Assembly (NCBI GenBank): GCA_021234155.1 | Contig: JAJEKV010000063.1 | Coordinates: 3,356,797 to 3,420,796, forward strand | Length of the DNA: 64,000 bases | Direction of reading: 5' to 3' | Source of the DNA: Isoetes taiwanensis | Taxonomy: Eukaryota; Streptophyta; Lycopodiopsida; Isoetales; Isoetaceae | Shown here: piece by piece, positions 11,154 to 23,010 of the stretch | How the letters are laid out: each line of letters opens with the position of its first letter | Position numbering within the stretch: position 1 is the stretch's first letter | Program-made: the position numbers and the translations under genes | Notes under the pieces: model-generated | The model's input: the letters and a program-made list of their open reading frames with translations, nothing else | Told to the model about the DNA's origin: nothing | Databases searched by the model: none

Positions 11154-12553
11154 TGAATATCTTATGGGCTGCTTGTAATGCAAATCAGTGCCAATATGTG
11201 TTGTAATAATGTCGGGTGCAAAGGGGGCTTTACTCATCTCCCCTTCTTGCACAAGCTACCATTTCGGCCAAACAAAGAAAAAAGGGCTCTTGGGCTACTT
11301 AAGTTGTTATAATGATACTTGGTCCAAGAGCCTTGCAAGCTAGACATTGGCCTTTACTGATTCCTTTGCCTTTCTAGATCAAACTTGCATTTATCTTCTA
11401 TCCATTGATCACCATCGAATCGATCAATTCTATAGATCAATCTTTTGATACCGATCTTGTGGTCAATTGATCAAACAAGTTCACTTCCTCTTGCCTCGAA
11501 TGGATGTAAAAGTTCTTCCAACATTGGAACAACTTTCAAGTATTGAAGTATGTCCAATGTTTTCATTGGGATCTAAACCTTATACCATGTCTCCATTCTT
11601 TGGGTTAATTTTACACATTCAAATTTCTCAAGTCATTTCTTTATTATCATTCTTTGTCATCAACCTTTCATCTCCTTTATATCTCCCTGGGATTCACATA
11701 GTGTAGGTCAGATATACCATGTGAGTGGACGATAAGGGTTTTTAACCTAAAGCGTACGAATACGTACGGGAAGGGGTTCTTTAGACCTTAAAAAATCCAA
11801 TCTCTAGTGATGTATTTCATACCGAAGGGTTTTTTAGACCTTAAAAAAGCGTATACGAAGGGGTTTTTTATGACCCCTTCCTCGCACATGGCGATCCCTT
11901 ATACACTAAGTGCTATCCCCGGTTATATCTATCTAAATCTGAATCTGAATTTGAATCTCTCTATAGGCCCTTTGTCTTGTAATAATTTGCACACAACCTT
12001 GGTTTTTGTTTTGTTCACCGCGTTGCTTTCATAAAAAAAAATTGCTTGCTGGATCCAAGTTAGTGGAAAATTGTTACCTTTTCGTCTTAAAGTGGATCTC
12101 TTATTAACATTGAATGCAACTTTTAGTTCTTATTAATAAGTCTCCATGTATTCTTAGTAACTTGGAATGAAGATAAAATAGCACGAAACAAACTCAGAAT
12201 GGGCATTTTATGCGGGTGATCAATTAAGGTATATAATTTTATAGTACAACCAAGACAACATCAAAACATAATAAGGGACCATTCAAATGTTGCCCTATTG
12301 TGGATCAAGATTGACTACGATTGGACCCACTTATTTTATCTACTTCATCTGTGGTCTAAGTTCATAGAACAAGTAGAGTTTGATCCACTATTGGCGAAAA
12401 TTATCTTTTCAATAGAAAATGTATTAGTATTTGTAATAAGATCCACATGGTCTTTCATTAATGGCCCTCCCCTATAAAAGGAAATCATGACTATAGATAA
12501 CTAATCTATATTCTTATTTGTTCAATTATCTACTTACGTGGACCTGCTATTAA
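11154..12553. other. Repeat-rich spacer with no supported gene
   Basis: Between 11765 and 11875 a motif of the type gaaggggttttttagacc followed by ttaaaaaa occurs three times, mixed with tacgtacg/cgtatacg pieces, so it is a decayed tandem array. 11937-11960 has ctgaatctgaatttgaatct repeats. A TATA-like ctataaaagg lies at 12472-12481 but no gene follows it. Confidence 0.35.
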
Positions 12554-12571
12554 CATATGCTTTACGATTTC
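12554..12571. repeat. Target site duplication, left copy
   Basis: catatgctttacgatttc, identical to 19066-19083. It lies directly beside the T run that represents the poly(A) tail of the minus-strand LINE. Confidence 0.85.
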
Positions 12572-13956
12572 TTTTTTTTTTTTGAAGGCTTACTATTTAT
12601 ATTAGGTATAAGTTGAGTGTACAAAAAACTTTTTTCAAGGGAAGTGTAACCCTAAACATTTTAATACTTTTTTTAGAAAAAGCGTATCCGAGAGACGTAG
12701 TCATTTTGGACAGTTCTAAGGAAAACTTAGTGAAATCCTTTGAAGGTGCCGGTTTGTCCTCTTCCTTTGCTTTCCCCTTCACTATCGATGAAATGTGCAG
12801 AGGTGCATTTACAAATGCCCGCCTTTGGCCATGTTGAATCTCCCTTTACGCCTTTGGCCTCGTGATATCAAATCTCTTCTGATGTTGTAGTTTTGGTCAC
12901 AAAGAAGAACTACATACGATAAGGCCCAAGATGTGCGATGTATCAAGAGGGTCGAAGAATCTGATCCATTCCTTCTCCCGCCTTATTCCTTTTCCATTCT
13001 AGCCTCCTAGTCATCGTGAAACGTGGTTTCTCAGCAAAGAATAAACGAATCATACATTAATACTAAGGATCCACTTAATGTCATACACACTGCTTTTATG
13101 ATCCCTTCCTGGGATAATTTCAAAAATCAAATATGAAAGTGTTTCTCCTTTCCAAATTCTCCACAACGTAATATAAGTTCCAAATCCATGGATTGTTAGG
13201 GCATGAAGAATTCTTTTGTGATTCATGGAGACAAGATTTTTGGCCAAAAATCTTCGTGAGGCCGCCTCAAAGACCATTCGCACTAAAAGGCAGACCCTAA
13301 TAGATGATTCTCATCCTCCTTATAGGCTAGACATCTCTGTCACAAATATCGTAATTAGTCATAGAAAGCTTAAATCTCTTACGCTAGTAGCCAATCCTTT
13401 GTGCCATAGCGCCACATGAATGCTTTGATTTTCGGATTAATAGGGTTGCCCACATAAATTTGAGGTTCCTCCTAGTCAGATCCCAAGAAACCCCCATTTG
13501 AGATGAATAAAACCGCTTGGTCTTTCATTAGAAACTTGTAGGCCCAATTGACTTTGTAGCCATTCACCCCTATGATTCCAAGAGTCTTGGGAGTGGGACC
13601 ACACCCATTCACTAATCAGATAGTAATAGCTTCATACAAAGAATCGTTTTCTTTGACCTTCCCTCAAAGGACCGAGTTATGAAATAGAATAATCCCATTA
13701 TCATCAAAAGATTTCTGATCATGGTGATTCCTTTTTGCTTCCAAAGCCTCGCTGATCGTGGGAAGTGGCAAGCTAAACACATTTCGTGGTTATCCAAGAT
13801 GAGAGCAGATTCCGTAAAAATGGACTGATCTCAGATAAGCCCTTTTCCCACTGCATAACCGCTTAACTTCAATCCAAGCCTTTATCCATTTTTTTAATAA
13901 GACCCGTGGTGGTCGGAACGAGAATGGAAAGAAGATAGAGTGTGGCGTGTCCATCT

Positions 13957-16720
13957 TTAGATTCTCCATCCAAAGGGGTGGTGATTTACCAATGTAATGC
14001 CTAATCGAAATGATATGGGGTGCTTGATTTTGTCACACGAGGCCTTATGAAAATATTTAGTCCAAAGCCAAACCTTTGCTTTTATATTGATTGTTCCCAC
14101 CCTCCTTCTACTTTTTAGGCTTACAAAGACTCTTCCATGGAAAAACAGATGCCAAGATCTTCTATTTTGGCCACAAGAGATAAACCCCGCCAATGATACC
14201 TTGAAGCTTATTAGTAACTTTTTGGGAGCTAAAATAATTGAGGATTGATAGACCTGCACAGGAGGATATCATAAAGTTGGCTATAATAGCTCGCCATTCT
14301 TGGAGAGATATTTAGAGTTCAGTGGTATCTACCTTTTATAAAATTTATCGCTTATATCATTCCACGTGTCCGAGGCATTACTTTTGATGGCAAAGGGAAT
14401 ACCCGTAATTTTAGTCTTAGTGCAAGGGGAGTTATACTACAGCCAAAAGGTCCCTACCCGGGTGCCTTTGTCCATGTCCCCGCTTGAATAGCAGATTTTA
14501 GAGGGTTAATTTTGCAAACCGTAGATATTACCAAAGTCCCTCGAGAATATGCCGAAAAGGATGATCGAATCCTGATCCATTGAAGTCAAAATGAAGGTAT
14601 CATCAAAGAAATGACCATTGAGGATCTCGGTCCACCCGAGAGTTATCGTGGAGTTGAAGTCCTTTTGATTGAATTCGTTCTTTTGCCTTTTCCAACAAGT
14701 CAGCTGCTTCCATGACAATTAAGAATAAAAGGGGCAAGAGGACACCCTTGCTTAACACCTCTTTTGAGAGCAAAGAAGGGGCTACACTCACCATTAACAA
14801 GAACAAAATGATCTAGAATTACTCAAGATTGCTTACATACCAATACTTTCTTCGTTGAACCCCAAAGCTCGCAACATTTAAAACAAAAACTTCCAACCGA
14901 CCGTATCAAAAGCTTCGATGTCCAGCTTTTGAGAAGGGCAATATCTTGTTGGATTCCTTGGCCTGCAACCCTAAGATTGTCGTGGACCACATTGTCCAAG
15001 ATAAAACCATCCTTAAGATATGCGATTGGGTGCTACCGATTGCAAAGTTTAAAATCTTCTTGAGTCCGGTACCAACAGCCCGCAATTATCTTGTAAATGA
15101 CATTAGTAAGAGAAATTGGTCTATAATCAAAGAAAGGAGATTGGGGAGTCAATCTTGGGAATGAGAGTAATAAGACTCGCGGTTGATTCCGCATCCGACA
15201 CCCTATTTATCCCGAACTCATTGGCTAAATTGGTAACACCTTTACTTAAAATAGGCCAAGCCTTTTAAAAAATTCCGCAGGAGGCCATCTCGTCCGTGGG
15301 TTTTCCCATTATCCATTCCGTAGATAACTTCCATGAGCTCAATATCAAGAAATGGGGTCTGATGAGGTTGTTCTCGTCCTCATTGACTTTGCTCTCAATG
15401 TTGATAAAAAGGTCCATTGCCTCATCAAGGCAAATGTTGTTGGTACCCATGATCTTTGTGAAGTGGTCCATAGCAAAATTTCTTAAGGTTGAGATCACCG
15501 TAGATTTGAGTATCCCCCACCTTGACTTCATCAATTTGATTTCTTTGAGTTTAGTCTTGGCCTTGATAAAAAAATACTTGGAGTTGCATCTCTCATCCTC
15601 CTTGAGCTCTTTGATTTTTGCCTTAACTTTCCAACCTTTTGCAATGCTAATTTCCTCCTTCTCTATCTGAATTTTGATGTCTTCTTGCATGTCAGCAGGG
15701 GCAGCACTTAGGCTGTCTCTCAGATTAGCCAGCTTGGCTTGCTTCTGGTAGTGGATCTCTTTGCCCCAGCATTTCAGCCAACTTTTAATGTGTTTGGCAA
15801 CATTAATCCACCACCACATCCAACCAATCTCCCCAGCTGGCATGGGGTGGCAGTTTATAATGTTCTGGAGCTTTTCCATAAACTCCTCATGGTCCAGAAG
15901 ATTAACATTAAGCTTGAAAAAGGATTTTCTATTGTTATGCATGTTCTTGCCAATAAAACAGATTTGCTGAGGATAGTGGTCAGAGAGGGTATATCCTGTT
16001 AGATTATCCACCCTACTGCCTGCAGTCCAAAGGTTCTCACTAAGGTAAAAACGGTCATGAAGGCAGCAAATCGGATCTATTCTATGATCAGACCAGCTAA
16101 ATGAATTAGGTTTAGTTCTGGCAATTCTCGAGATTGTGATCGCTAGAAGCTTGGACCAAGCACCCCCGCTCCTCGAGGCAAGAGAGCTTTAAAATTCCTA
16201 TTTTTCATATAGCTATCGCTGACCATATTAAAGTCTCCAAATGTAATAAGATCATCAAAGATCAATATTAGCCAAACTTTGATTAATTTGATTCCACACA
16301 ACAATCCTCTCGTAGGGATTATGATAAGAGTACACATTAGCTATGGCTATAGTTTCAGGCCCGACACCTACCAAAATCTGCCACCTACCATCAAGTATCA
16401 TTGACCATGTGAACTACCTCTAGGTTGGTTCTCATGTTCCACACTATGGCAATACCTGCATCGAGTCATTAGCACTTATAGACCAAACTTTAAAATTAGG
16501 AGGAAGGGATCTAGAGATAATCTCATTATGGTTAAGATCATGGATCTTATGCTCCCGGATAAGCAAAATATCGTGGTTAAGGGTAGATATACGCACCTTT
16601 AAACGCTCCCTTTGATGATACTATTTATGCCCCGAGATTCCGTAATAATTTTAAGGGGGTTAGACATTAACATTTATACCTTCCCTTGGCCATCCCGGAT
16701 TGGATGGCGTAATTCTTTGG
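13957..16720 (-). pseudogene. LINE ORF2: APE endonuclease and reverse transcriptase
   Basis: ORF2 of L1-like elements nicks the target and primes reverse transcription. Endonuclease traces are DILLIREHKI (about 16570), GDFNMVSDSY (about 16215) and SDHYPQ (about 15980). A long linker is open from 16011 to 15265. RT traces are PISLTNVIYKIIAG (about 15110), SKEVLSKGVLLPLLFLIVME (about 14750) and HFFDDTFILTSMD (about 14605), where the usual FADD core reads FFDD. A C-terminal stretch at 14259-13957 (SLAGFISCGQNRRSW) matches the region after the RT. Frameshifts separate most blocks, so the gene is dead. Confidence 0.85.
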
Positions 16721-17394
16721 GCTCAATCTCAGGTCCAATGTAGGTTTTCTTCGCCCCCCGCCCTTCTTCCGAAGTGATCTCGCCCATCCTTCCTCATTGC
16801 AAGAATGTATGAATTCATGGTCCTAATTATAGTTCTCTGCTCTCCCTCGAAGTTTTCCTCCTTAAGAGGGAAAGATAGAGTCACCATGCCCGATTTAAAT
16901 TGGACTTCCAAGTTGACATTCTTGATAAGAAAATCCCAATTTTTATTCATAAACGAGAGTCACCGCTGAGAGTGAAATCAAATGATGATCATCGGGTTCC
17001 TTTGGGTAATGGTTTTACAATCCATATGAGCTGGCTGTGGGCCCGAGTCGGATCAGTTATATTTTTGGGCCACCCCGCCTAATGATGAGGGGGGTTTAAT
17101 CGGTATAGTTTTTTCCACAGGTGCAGCTTCTTCAAGCATCTTATGGGTAGGAGTTTTTGAATACATCACTTCTAAATCCGCAGTTCTCCCTTTGAGATCT
17201 TTATTTTAACATTTTTAGGCCATCTAGAGTCAATTGCTTTGGATATACGCATTGCAGGGGGAATTTGTTTGGGGATATTAATAGAGATAATATCACCCAG
17301 TTGCTCTCGAGATGGCCTTTAGGTGAGAAATCGTCCATAAGAGGGGGTCGGAAATGTTACCCATGTAGAAGTGGAGATATACTTTGGGTTACCC

Positions 17395-18654
17395 TCAAAA
17401 TAATGGGCTCCATCTCATGATATAGAACTCGTTGTTACTAATTTTGCCCAATTTCTTTTTTAGCAGGTAGGTAACACTAAAATTATCCTTACAGAGGACC
17501 TGAAACGTTCTGTCATCAATCTTGAGCAAGGAGCAGATGGGTATTCTATGAGTTTTGGTAATCCAAAACTTGATTTCTCCAATAGAGGGGCATTTTGATG
17601 GAAAATAGATAAGCATTCCTCTGTCAGAGTACAAGTTTACAGCCGTGGAATCTTGCACACTCGAAAGATCAATATAATCCAAGTTAACTTTAGATTTGTC
17701 AGTCGGGTTAGCACAAGAGTCGATATTTAACAAAGCATTTTTATATGAGGAAAGAATTGGACCTTTTGCTTTGTCGCTCTTGCCGATGACAGGAATCCGG
17801 TTACATACTTTCTGATCCTCGACTGAGGTGCTGATTCTGTTCATGCCAGTGTTGTGTAGGTCCACGCAGTTCTTGCAGTCGCATTGGTTTGTCTCAAGCG
17901 GGTTAAAATAGCCATTAGAATCCCTGATCTTGCATGCAACAGTGTCCTTTTTGAGCCTTGTCTGATAAATACCGTATTCTTGTGAGACATCTTTAAGGAG
18001 CAGATCTGAGCCTGAAGGGAGTTTACTGATAGCCTGCCTCCGGTGGTGCTCAATAACTCTGTCATCCGCCTCTTCCCATCTTTTAATGAGCTTTATGGAA
18101 GCCTTAGAGTTCCAGTTGAGGTTTTCAATGTCCATAAGAATGGCCTTTGCCGCGTTGAGCAACTCGTTCATGGATTTTTGGAAAATGTTGTTCTTGAGGC
18201 TGCAGCAGTCGGCCTCAGAGTGGCCTTGTTTCACCATTATCCTTTTACATAGGTTTCTGTCCATTTCCTGCAGAAGCTCGAACATATTCCATGCCCAGTC
18301 CCTATCATTGGCTCTTCCAGCGGCATAGTCTTTTTCCACAGCTTCCATTTTACTCAGAGTTTCGCATATAACCCCATCAGCAAGAACCTCCATGCAAACC
18401 GCCGCTGCTTTCTGTTGATCTTGAATTAAAGCAAAGGTGATGTACATAGATTTCATTTTTTTAATTCTTGTCATTCTTCTTCCCAACCAAAAAATATTAG
18501 TCCATTCATCATCTTCAATCATAATGGAGAGCCTTTTTTCTTTGTCCATTAGGCTCTTGGGTTGATTCGAGACAATTTTCCCAGTTTTGCTTGCCATATC
18601 TAGTTTTCGCCTGCGTATCTCCAAACAAGAATCTGTAAGTCGTTGAAAAACCAA
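17395..18654 (-). CDS. LINE ORF1 (gag-like), open segment
   Basis: A 419-residue open frame upstream of ORF2 in the LINE. The C-terminal 80 residues (RTFQVLCKDNFSVTYLLKKK, then NNEFYIMRWSPLF) resemble the DUF4283-type domain of plant L1 ORF1 proteins, where a strand ending in a W-x-P motif is typical. The N-terminal half is helical and charged (KRWEEADDRVIEHHRR). Such proteins bind the element's RNA. The frame stops at 17395, while similar sequence seems to continue to about 17150 out of frame, so the reading frame may be truncated. A 76-residue frame at 19002-18772 lies at the 5' end of the element and might be a leader peptide. Confidence 0.65.
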   Translation of the reverse strand: MVFQRLTDSCLEIRRRKLDMASKTGKIVSNQPKSLMDKEKRLSIMIEDDEWTNIFWLGRRMTRIKKMKSMYITFALIQDQQKAAAVCMEVLADGVICETLSKMEAVEKDYAAGRANDRDWAWNMFELLQEMDRNLCKRIMVKQGHSEADCCSLKNNIFQKSMNELLNAAKAILMDIENLNWNSKASIKLIKRWEEADDRVIEHHRRQAISKLPSGSDLLLKDVSQEYGIYQTRLKKDTVACKIRDSNGYFNPLETNQCDCKNCVDLHNTGMNRISTSVEDQKVCNRIPVIGKSDKAKGPILSSYKNALLNIDSCANPTDKSKVNLDYIDLSSVQDSTAVNLYSDRGMLIYFPSKCPSIGEIKFWITKTHRIPICSLLKIDDRTFQVLCKDNFSVTYLLKKKLGKISNNEFYIMRWSPLF

Positions 18655-19065
18655 GCCGGCCGGAGATCAAAGAAGCTTGTCCAGTGGAGAATAGGTTCAA
18701 TTCCAAATCTCTCAAGAACGGAGATTTGAAAGAGATTTCGGTTAAATCTACCTAGGGCAAGGTAGCCCCAATTATGGGCTGTAATTCTTAAAGATCCTAC
18801 TCACAAACCCCAAAATGCTAAGAAAATGACTGCCTAAGGCTGTTCTACTAAATCCTATTCTACTTCTAGAATTGTACGACTGAATGATTATACTATCAAT
18901 AGCAGCGACTGTCACATCATACTCAGAAGGGATGTCCGGGAATCCCAAGCTCTGGAGAACAGCCTCCAGAAAGGCCTCATCCATCGAGTCTGGGATGCGC
19001 ACGGAGCCCGAGGCGCCAAATAGAGCGCTTAACGTTCATCCCCGCACTATCACTATCGCCCTATC

Positions 19066-19083
19066 CATATGCTTTACGATTTC
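19066..19083. repeat. Target site duplication, right copy
   Basis: catatgctttacgatttc, identical to 12554-12571. The flanks outside both copies also carry a shared atctacttacgtggac stretch (12528-12543 and 19088-19103), so the target itself held a small repeat. Confidence 0.85.
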
Positions 19084-19164
19084 ATTTATCTACTTACGTG
19101 GACTGGCTACTATTGGGATGCAAATACGATGTGCGAATCTAACTTTATCATTATAAAGTCACTT

Positions 19165-19209
19165 CACCCTCGGGTCACAGAGGGCAACCCTCCGTGCGCA
19201 GCACCTTGT
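19165..19209 (+). mobile_element. Helitron-like 3' terminus ending CTTG
   Basis: A hairpin (agagggcaaccctc, then cgtgcgcagcac) ends in CTTG followed by a T run. The same end, in opposite orientation, is at 48447-48500. In both copies the shared sequence stops right after CTTG, which defines the terminus. Helitron 3' ends have this layout (hairpin, 8-12 bases, CTRR), but CTTG is not a standard CTRR. The body would extend to the left and so would contain the LINE. Confidence 0.45.
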
Positions 19210-20677
19210 TTTTTTTGAACGGTCTGGAATGGCTTTTTTTTTTCTGTAAATGTTGGACATAGTAAATTTTTGGAAAGTAGATTGTTTCCTTTTTTGTCAC
19301 GGCCGATTCATGCATCCGCCCTGATTTCCAAATCTTGGGCTGGAGGAGATTGCCGTGGTCTCCAAGATTGCAGTAGCCACGGAATAACTCTCGCCATTTA
19401 GAAAGGGGTTTTTTTTTTTTCTGTTGTTGTCGAGTTGCATGCCTCAGATTTTGTCCTGCCTCAGATTTCATTCGGAATATTTATCTCGCCATTTTCAATT
19501 CCACAACCACTTTAGATTTGTGTTTTGGATTTTGTTCTCGGTGAAGATCACGATTGGTTGCTTGAGGTTTGAATCCCATCATGCTCCATTCCGATTACAC
19601 AAACCCCGTGATACTTCTTCAAACTTGGGCTGCCTGCTTGTCACGCCTGCTTGTCAAATTTGGGTTGCCTGCTTGTCAAATTTAGATAAGAGATTTTAGA
19701 AGGGAAAGAAGACACAATACTTGGGCCCTACAATAGCACACCATGTACTTGGTAGAAATCGTAAAGGCATTTTAGAGGACATTCTTATATAAGCCAATGC
19801 CGGTTAGGGGATAATACCACAACCCTAAGTCTACACGGGTTGAAAAGGAACAAGTAATAAATTGCAATAACAAGAAGACATATAAAAATTTTATGGTTTA
19901 TTTTAACCACTAGATGCTACATCATACAATCAATTCAGATTACTCGAATACCAAATCTCTTATTGCTTAAATTTTCTAGTCCTTCTTATTAGAGCTATAT
20001 ACATTCTTTGTTCCAAATCAAGGACTTGTGGTAACTATGCCAATTATTAGACAAACCTACATGATGTTCTCCACTAAGGGTATATGTGTACCTTACACTT
20101 CTCATATAACAATAAGAATGTGAAACAATTTATTACCTTTAGAAAGGTGAGGCCACATGAAAGAATATCTCCAGAACCTAGCAAATCTAACAAGCGTTCC
20201 CAAACTCAAGAAACCATAGCTCTTGTATTAATCGTAATAGCTTAAAATAAGTGCACCACCAGATTACACGCTCACATAAAAACATGGTTTTCTTGGCCAT
20301 TAATGTACTTTAAAAAGAAAGTATACCCATGTCAAACTAATCAGTTGTTTGAAATGGTGTCATTAATAGAACTATATAGTGTAGACCTTAAAATGATTAA
20401 TACGAAGGTTATCAACATAGGTGCCCATGCTGGTTATAGAGGCAAGAAGCTGATCTGCCACAACCGAACGCCGATGCTCACCATGAGCTCGTTGAAACCA
20501 TATAATTCCTGCACGTCTTTGTCTATGTTCCCAGTTGTAAATTCCAACCACTTGCACAGAGAAATAACTAAGGACATCCTTGAAGGAATCCCAGAAGTTG
20601 TTTCTTGCTCGTTGTTGTGAGCATAGTTGATCTCGTCTAATAACAAGAGCAATTTGGAGATTACCAGCCACTCAAAA
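19210..20677. other. No supported gene
   Basis: AT-rich DNA. On the minus strand a 100-residue frame (20736-20434) reads protein-like, for example GIPSRMSLVISLCKWLEF and VQELYGFNELM, but I recognise no family. It may be a decayed element. Confidence 0.25.
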
Positions 20678-20763
20678 GGTATGTCCAGATATATACCAGC
20701 ATATATCCAAAATATTCCACATTTCCATATAAACAAGGGTTTGCCCTTTAGGGCAACCCAAAA
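20678..20763 (+). repeat. Stem-loop repeat family, copy 2 (truncated)
   Basis: This holds the 3' part of the family: agatatataccagcatatatcc, then ccatataaac and the hairpin agggtttgccctttagggca followed by acccaaaa. Confidence 0.6.
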
Positions 20764-20902
20764 GGGGAAGGGAAAAAGGGAAAAGGAAAAACAGAAAAGG
20801 GGAAAATGAAAAAAGGGAAATGAGGAAAATGAGATAATAGAAAAAAGAAAGTGGAAAAATAAAAAAGGGAGAAGTGGGAAAGGGCAAAAGGAAAAGGGCT
20901 TT
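20753..20902 (+). repeat. Purine-only tract
   Basis: About 150 bases that are almost entirely A and G (units such as gggaaaa, ggaaaa and gaaaagg). They start exactly where stem-loop copy 2 ends, so the tract may be an expanded tail of that element. Confidence 0.7.
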
Positions 20903-20984
20903 GTGGTTGAATGTTCTTTATTATGTAATCTTGTAAATGTGAATTAATTTAACAATTCTCCATTGTATCATTTATAATTCTTAG

Positions 20985-21173
20985 CTTATTCCCAACAACG
21001 TTGGGCACTGCTTCTAGTTACCGTTAAGATTTTCCCTCGAAAACCCTTCGGGGCAGGTTTTTTAATCCTAGACAAATTATGGGTTTGATGTACTCTTTCT
21101 TGTGTTTCGACCCATAGACCTTTGGTCTTCATGGACAATAAACTTCAATTCAATTCAATTCAATTCAATTCAA
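20985..21173 (+). repeat. 3' end of a retroposon with an (AATTC)n tail
   Basis: A non-coding stretch ends in ccatagacctttggtcttc, atggacaataaac and then five to six copies of a 5-base unit (ttcaa). A related short end with a different pentamer tail lies at 47383-47446. A simple-repeat tail instead of poly(A) is typical of some LINE clades and the SINEs they mobilise. Confidence 0.45.
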
Positions 21174-21406
21174 TACAATTTGGATCTTAAACTGTATAAA
21201 TTGCAATCATAATGTGGCCGAAATGTGAAATGTTATATTTATAACATAAGATTTTCAATGGTGTGATTGGGGTATTCGTATATTAGATGGTATTTTGCTG
21301 ACGGTGGCAAGGGTGATTCGAAACCCTAGAATATTGGGCGGGCATCTTGGAGCTCTGGATGCCCGGTTGGCCGGAACCGTGAGTTGTTCCTTGGGGTGCT
21401 CGGGGG

Positions 21407-23010
21407 ATGGCGGAGCTGCCTACGATATGTGCTCACTGCCCGTGTTTTTTTTTTGGAGTTTTGGATAAGCCGGGCCTGGGGTTGTTGGCGGGGGAGGTGG
21501 AGGTTTTTGAAGGGGAGATAGGTAAGCCAGCCTTGTTGTTTTCTGTGGCTTTGTTTTTCTTTGTGGTTTTCTGCCATGTCTATGAAGAGGGCAGCCAGAA
21601 AGGGGAAGAGTGCCCGCTCCGCCCCCTGTGTTCCAGGAGCCGATCTTCAATGTCGGTTCTTCCATTCCAAGAGAATGGTCGTGATTTTTGTGGTGAGCAG
21701 GACTGGAACCTCATAGATGTGAGTGTCACCTTAGGTCTGTCTGGGCAGGATGTCCCTGTGAGCTTTTATGATGGTCTTGTGGGATTTTGCAATCGGAGGT
21801 GTGTTGCTGGAGTTGTGGCCATGGAACGTGGTGCTACTGTAGATCATTTGCATTGTCAGGCTATTTTTAGAGCCCGGTTTAAATGCCCTAGGGCCATGAA
21901 TGATGCCATAAAAAAAGATTTTAATTGGGTTTGTAAGCCTCCTGGTGTGATCTTGGTGTGTAAAGCCCTGAAGAACACTCGTCTTCATTGTTTTGAAGGT
22001 ATGATTGGGTATTGTATGAAGGATATGGGAAAGGTTCATTATGTCTGCCATCTTCATAATGTGAGTGAGGCTGCCATCGAGAAAGGTAAGGATTTGTATT
22101 TGAGATGGGGAGTGGTGATACCAAAAAACTTAGTTGTTCTTGATAACAAAAACTTGTTGAATCGAAATTTTACTATCATGGGAACCGTAGATTGACTGCT
22201 AGCTTGTTGTTTACACTGGTCAGAATGATTCGTTCTAGAAAATTTACATTGTCCAGTTCTTGGATTATCCCTTCCAATACTGCCCATATTAATGAGCACC
22301 GTGTCCGGGCTGCATGGAGGGTGCTGCTGAATCCTTCTCAGTGCATGCCATCGGATATGAGGACGATTTTGTTTGGGCTGCCAGCAGGCTTTGTGTCTGT
22401 GGAGCGCAATGGGCCTGGGAGGAGGTGGTATTGGGATGATGCCATTCCTATTGATGAACAAGATAATAACTTTGAGGATATTTATGATGATTCTTATAGT
22501 CGAGACAGTGATGATGTTGTCATTCTTGAGCCTGGTGTGGATTTCATCCCTGTGCACAAGGGTGATTGCACCATGGCTGTTGGGTGATGATCTTGGTTGC
22601 CTCTACATTGTATAGTTGGGTTTTTTTTCATGGCTTTCTTTGTTTTTAGTTGCAGGAAATATGGAGACTGATGGGGAACCAGTTGCTGGCGTGGAGCAAC
22701 CTGCTGTGTCTTTGCCTGACTCTTTTATTTCTTCTGCTGTAGAAGCATCTCATCTAGACCCTGTTGTGTTCTCGGCTGAGCCTGAGGCAGTGTTTTGTGA
22801 TCAAGAGTTTGTTAATAGCATTATCCAGGTTGGAACTGAGGCGCATAGGATTGCGGCGTCCTTAGCTTAGAGGGTTTTATGCCTCAATTCAGAATGCTAT
22901 ATCTGCTGTGGAGTGGGATCAGTTGGGGGTGCCCGTTTCTGAGCTGCACATCTTGCGCTCTCATATGAGTTTTGCCAGGGTGTTGCTTGTGCAAGAAATA
23001 CGCAACTAGA
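21407..23010 (+). pseudogene. Replitron-like HUH endonuclease gene, frameshifted
   Basis: The first frame (21407-22195) holds VAMERGATVDHLHCQAIFRA with an H-hydrophobic-H metal-binding motif (His147 and His149), followed by LHCFEGMIGYCMKDMGKVHY, where Tyr202 sits in a Y-C-M-K-D context like the nucleophile of HUH endonucleases. The spacing and the surrounding words (EGMIGYC, VSEAAIEKGKDLY) fit my memory of the Replitron proteins of green-lineage genomes. A second frame (22192-22587) continues the protein after a 1-base shift (LTASLLFTLVRMIRSRKF, then VRAAWRVLLNPSQCMP, WYWDDA). A third, acidic segment follows an intron-like gap (22645-22870) and continues in another frame to about 23010. The N-terminus is uncertain: a basic start MSMKRAARKGKSARS lies in a different frame at 21577. 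No terminal structures were identified with certainty. Confidence 0.6.

Larger units (their letters stand above)
12572..19065 (-). mobile_element. Full-length LINE (L1-like) retrotransposon
   Basis: A 6.5-kb non-LTR retrotransposon, read right to left. It is bounded by an exact 18-bp target duplication and ends in a 12-T run (12572-12583), the poly(A) tail on the minus strand. It carries an ORF1 (18654-17395 and beyond) followed by an ORF2 with endonuclease, linker, RT and C-terminal parts (about 16720-13050). ORF1 is open for 419 residues, but ORF2 is broken by several frameshifts. Both ends survive, so this insertion was not 5'-truncated. Confidence 0.9.

Noticed and set aside
12472-12481. 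TATA box ctataaaagg
   Set aside because: No transcription unit or coding frame follows; the LINE begins 90 bases later in the opposite orientation.
21407-21660. N-terminal 85 residues of the HUH frame as genuine protein
   Set aside because: Hydrophobic and of odd composition, with a more plausible basic start in another frame at 21577; the true N-terminus is left open.
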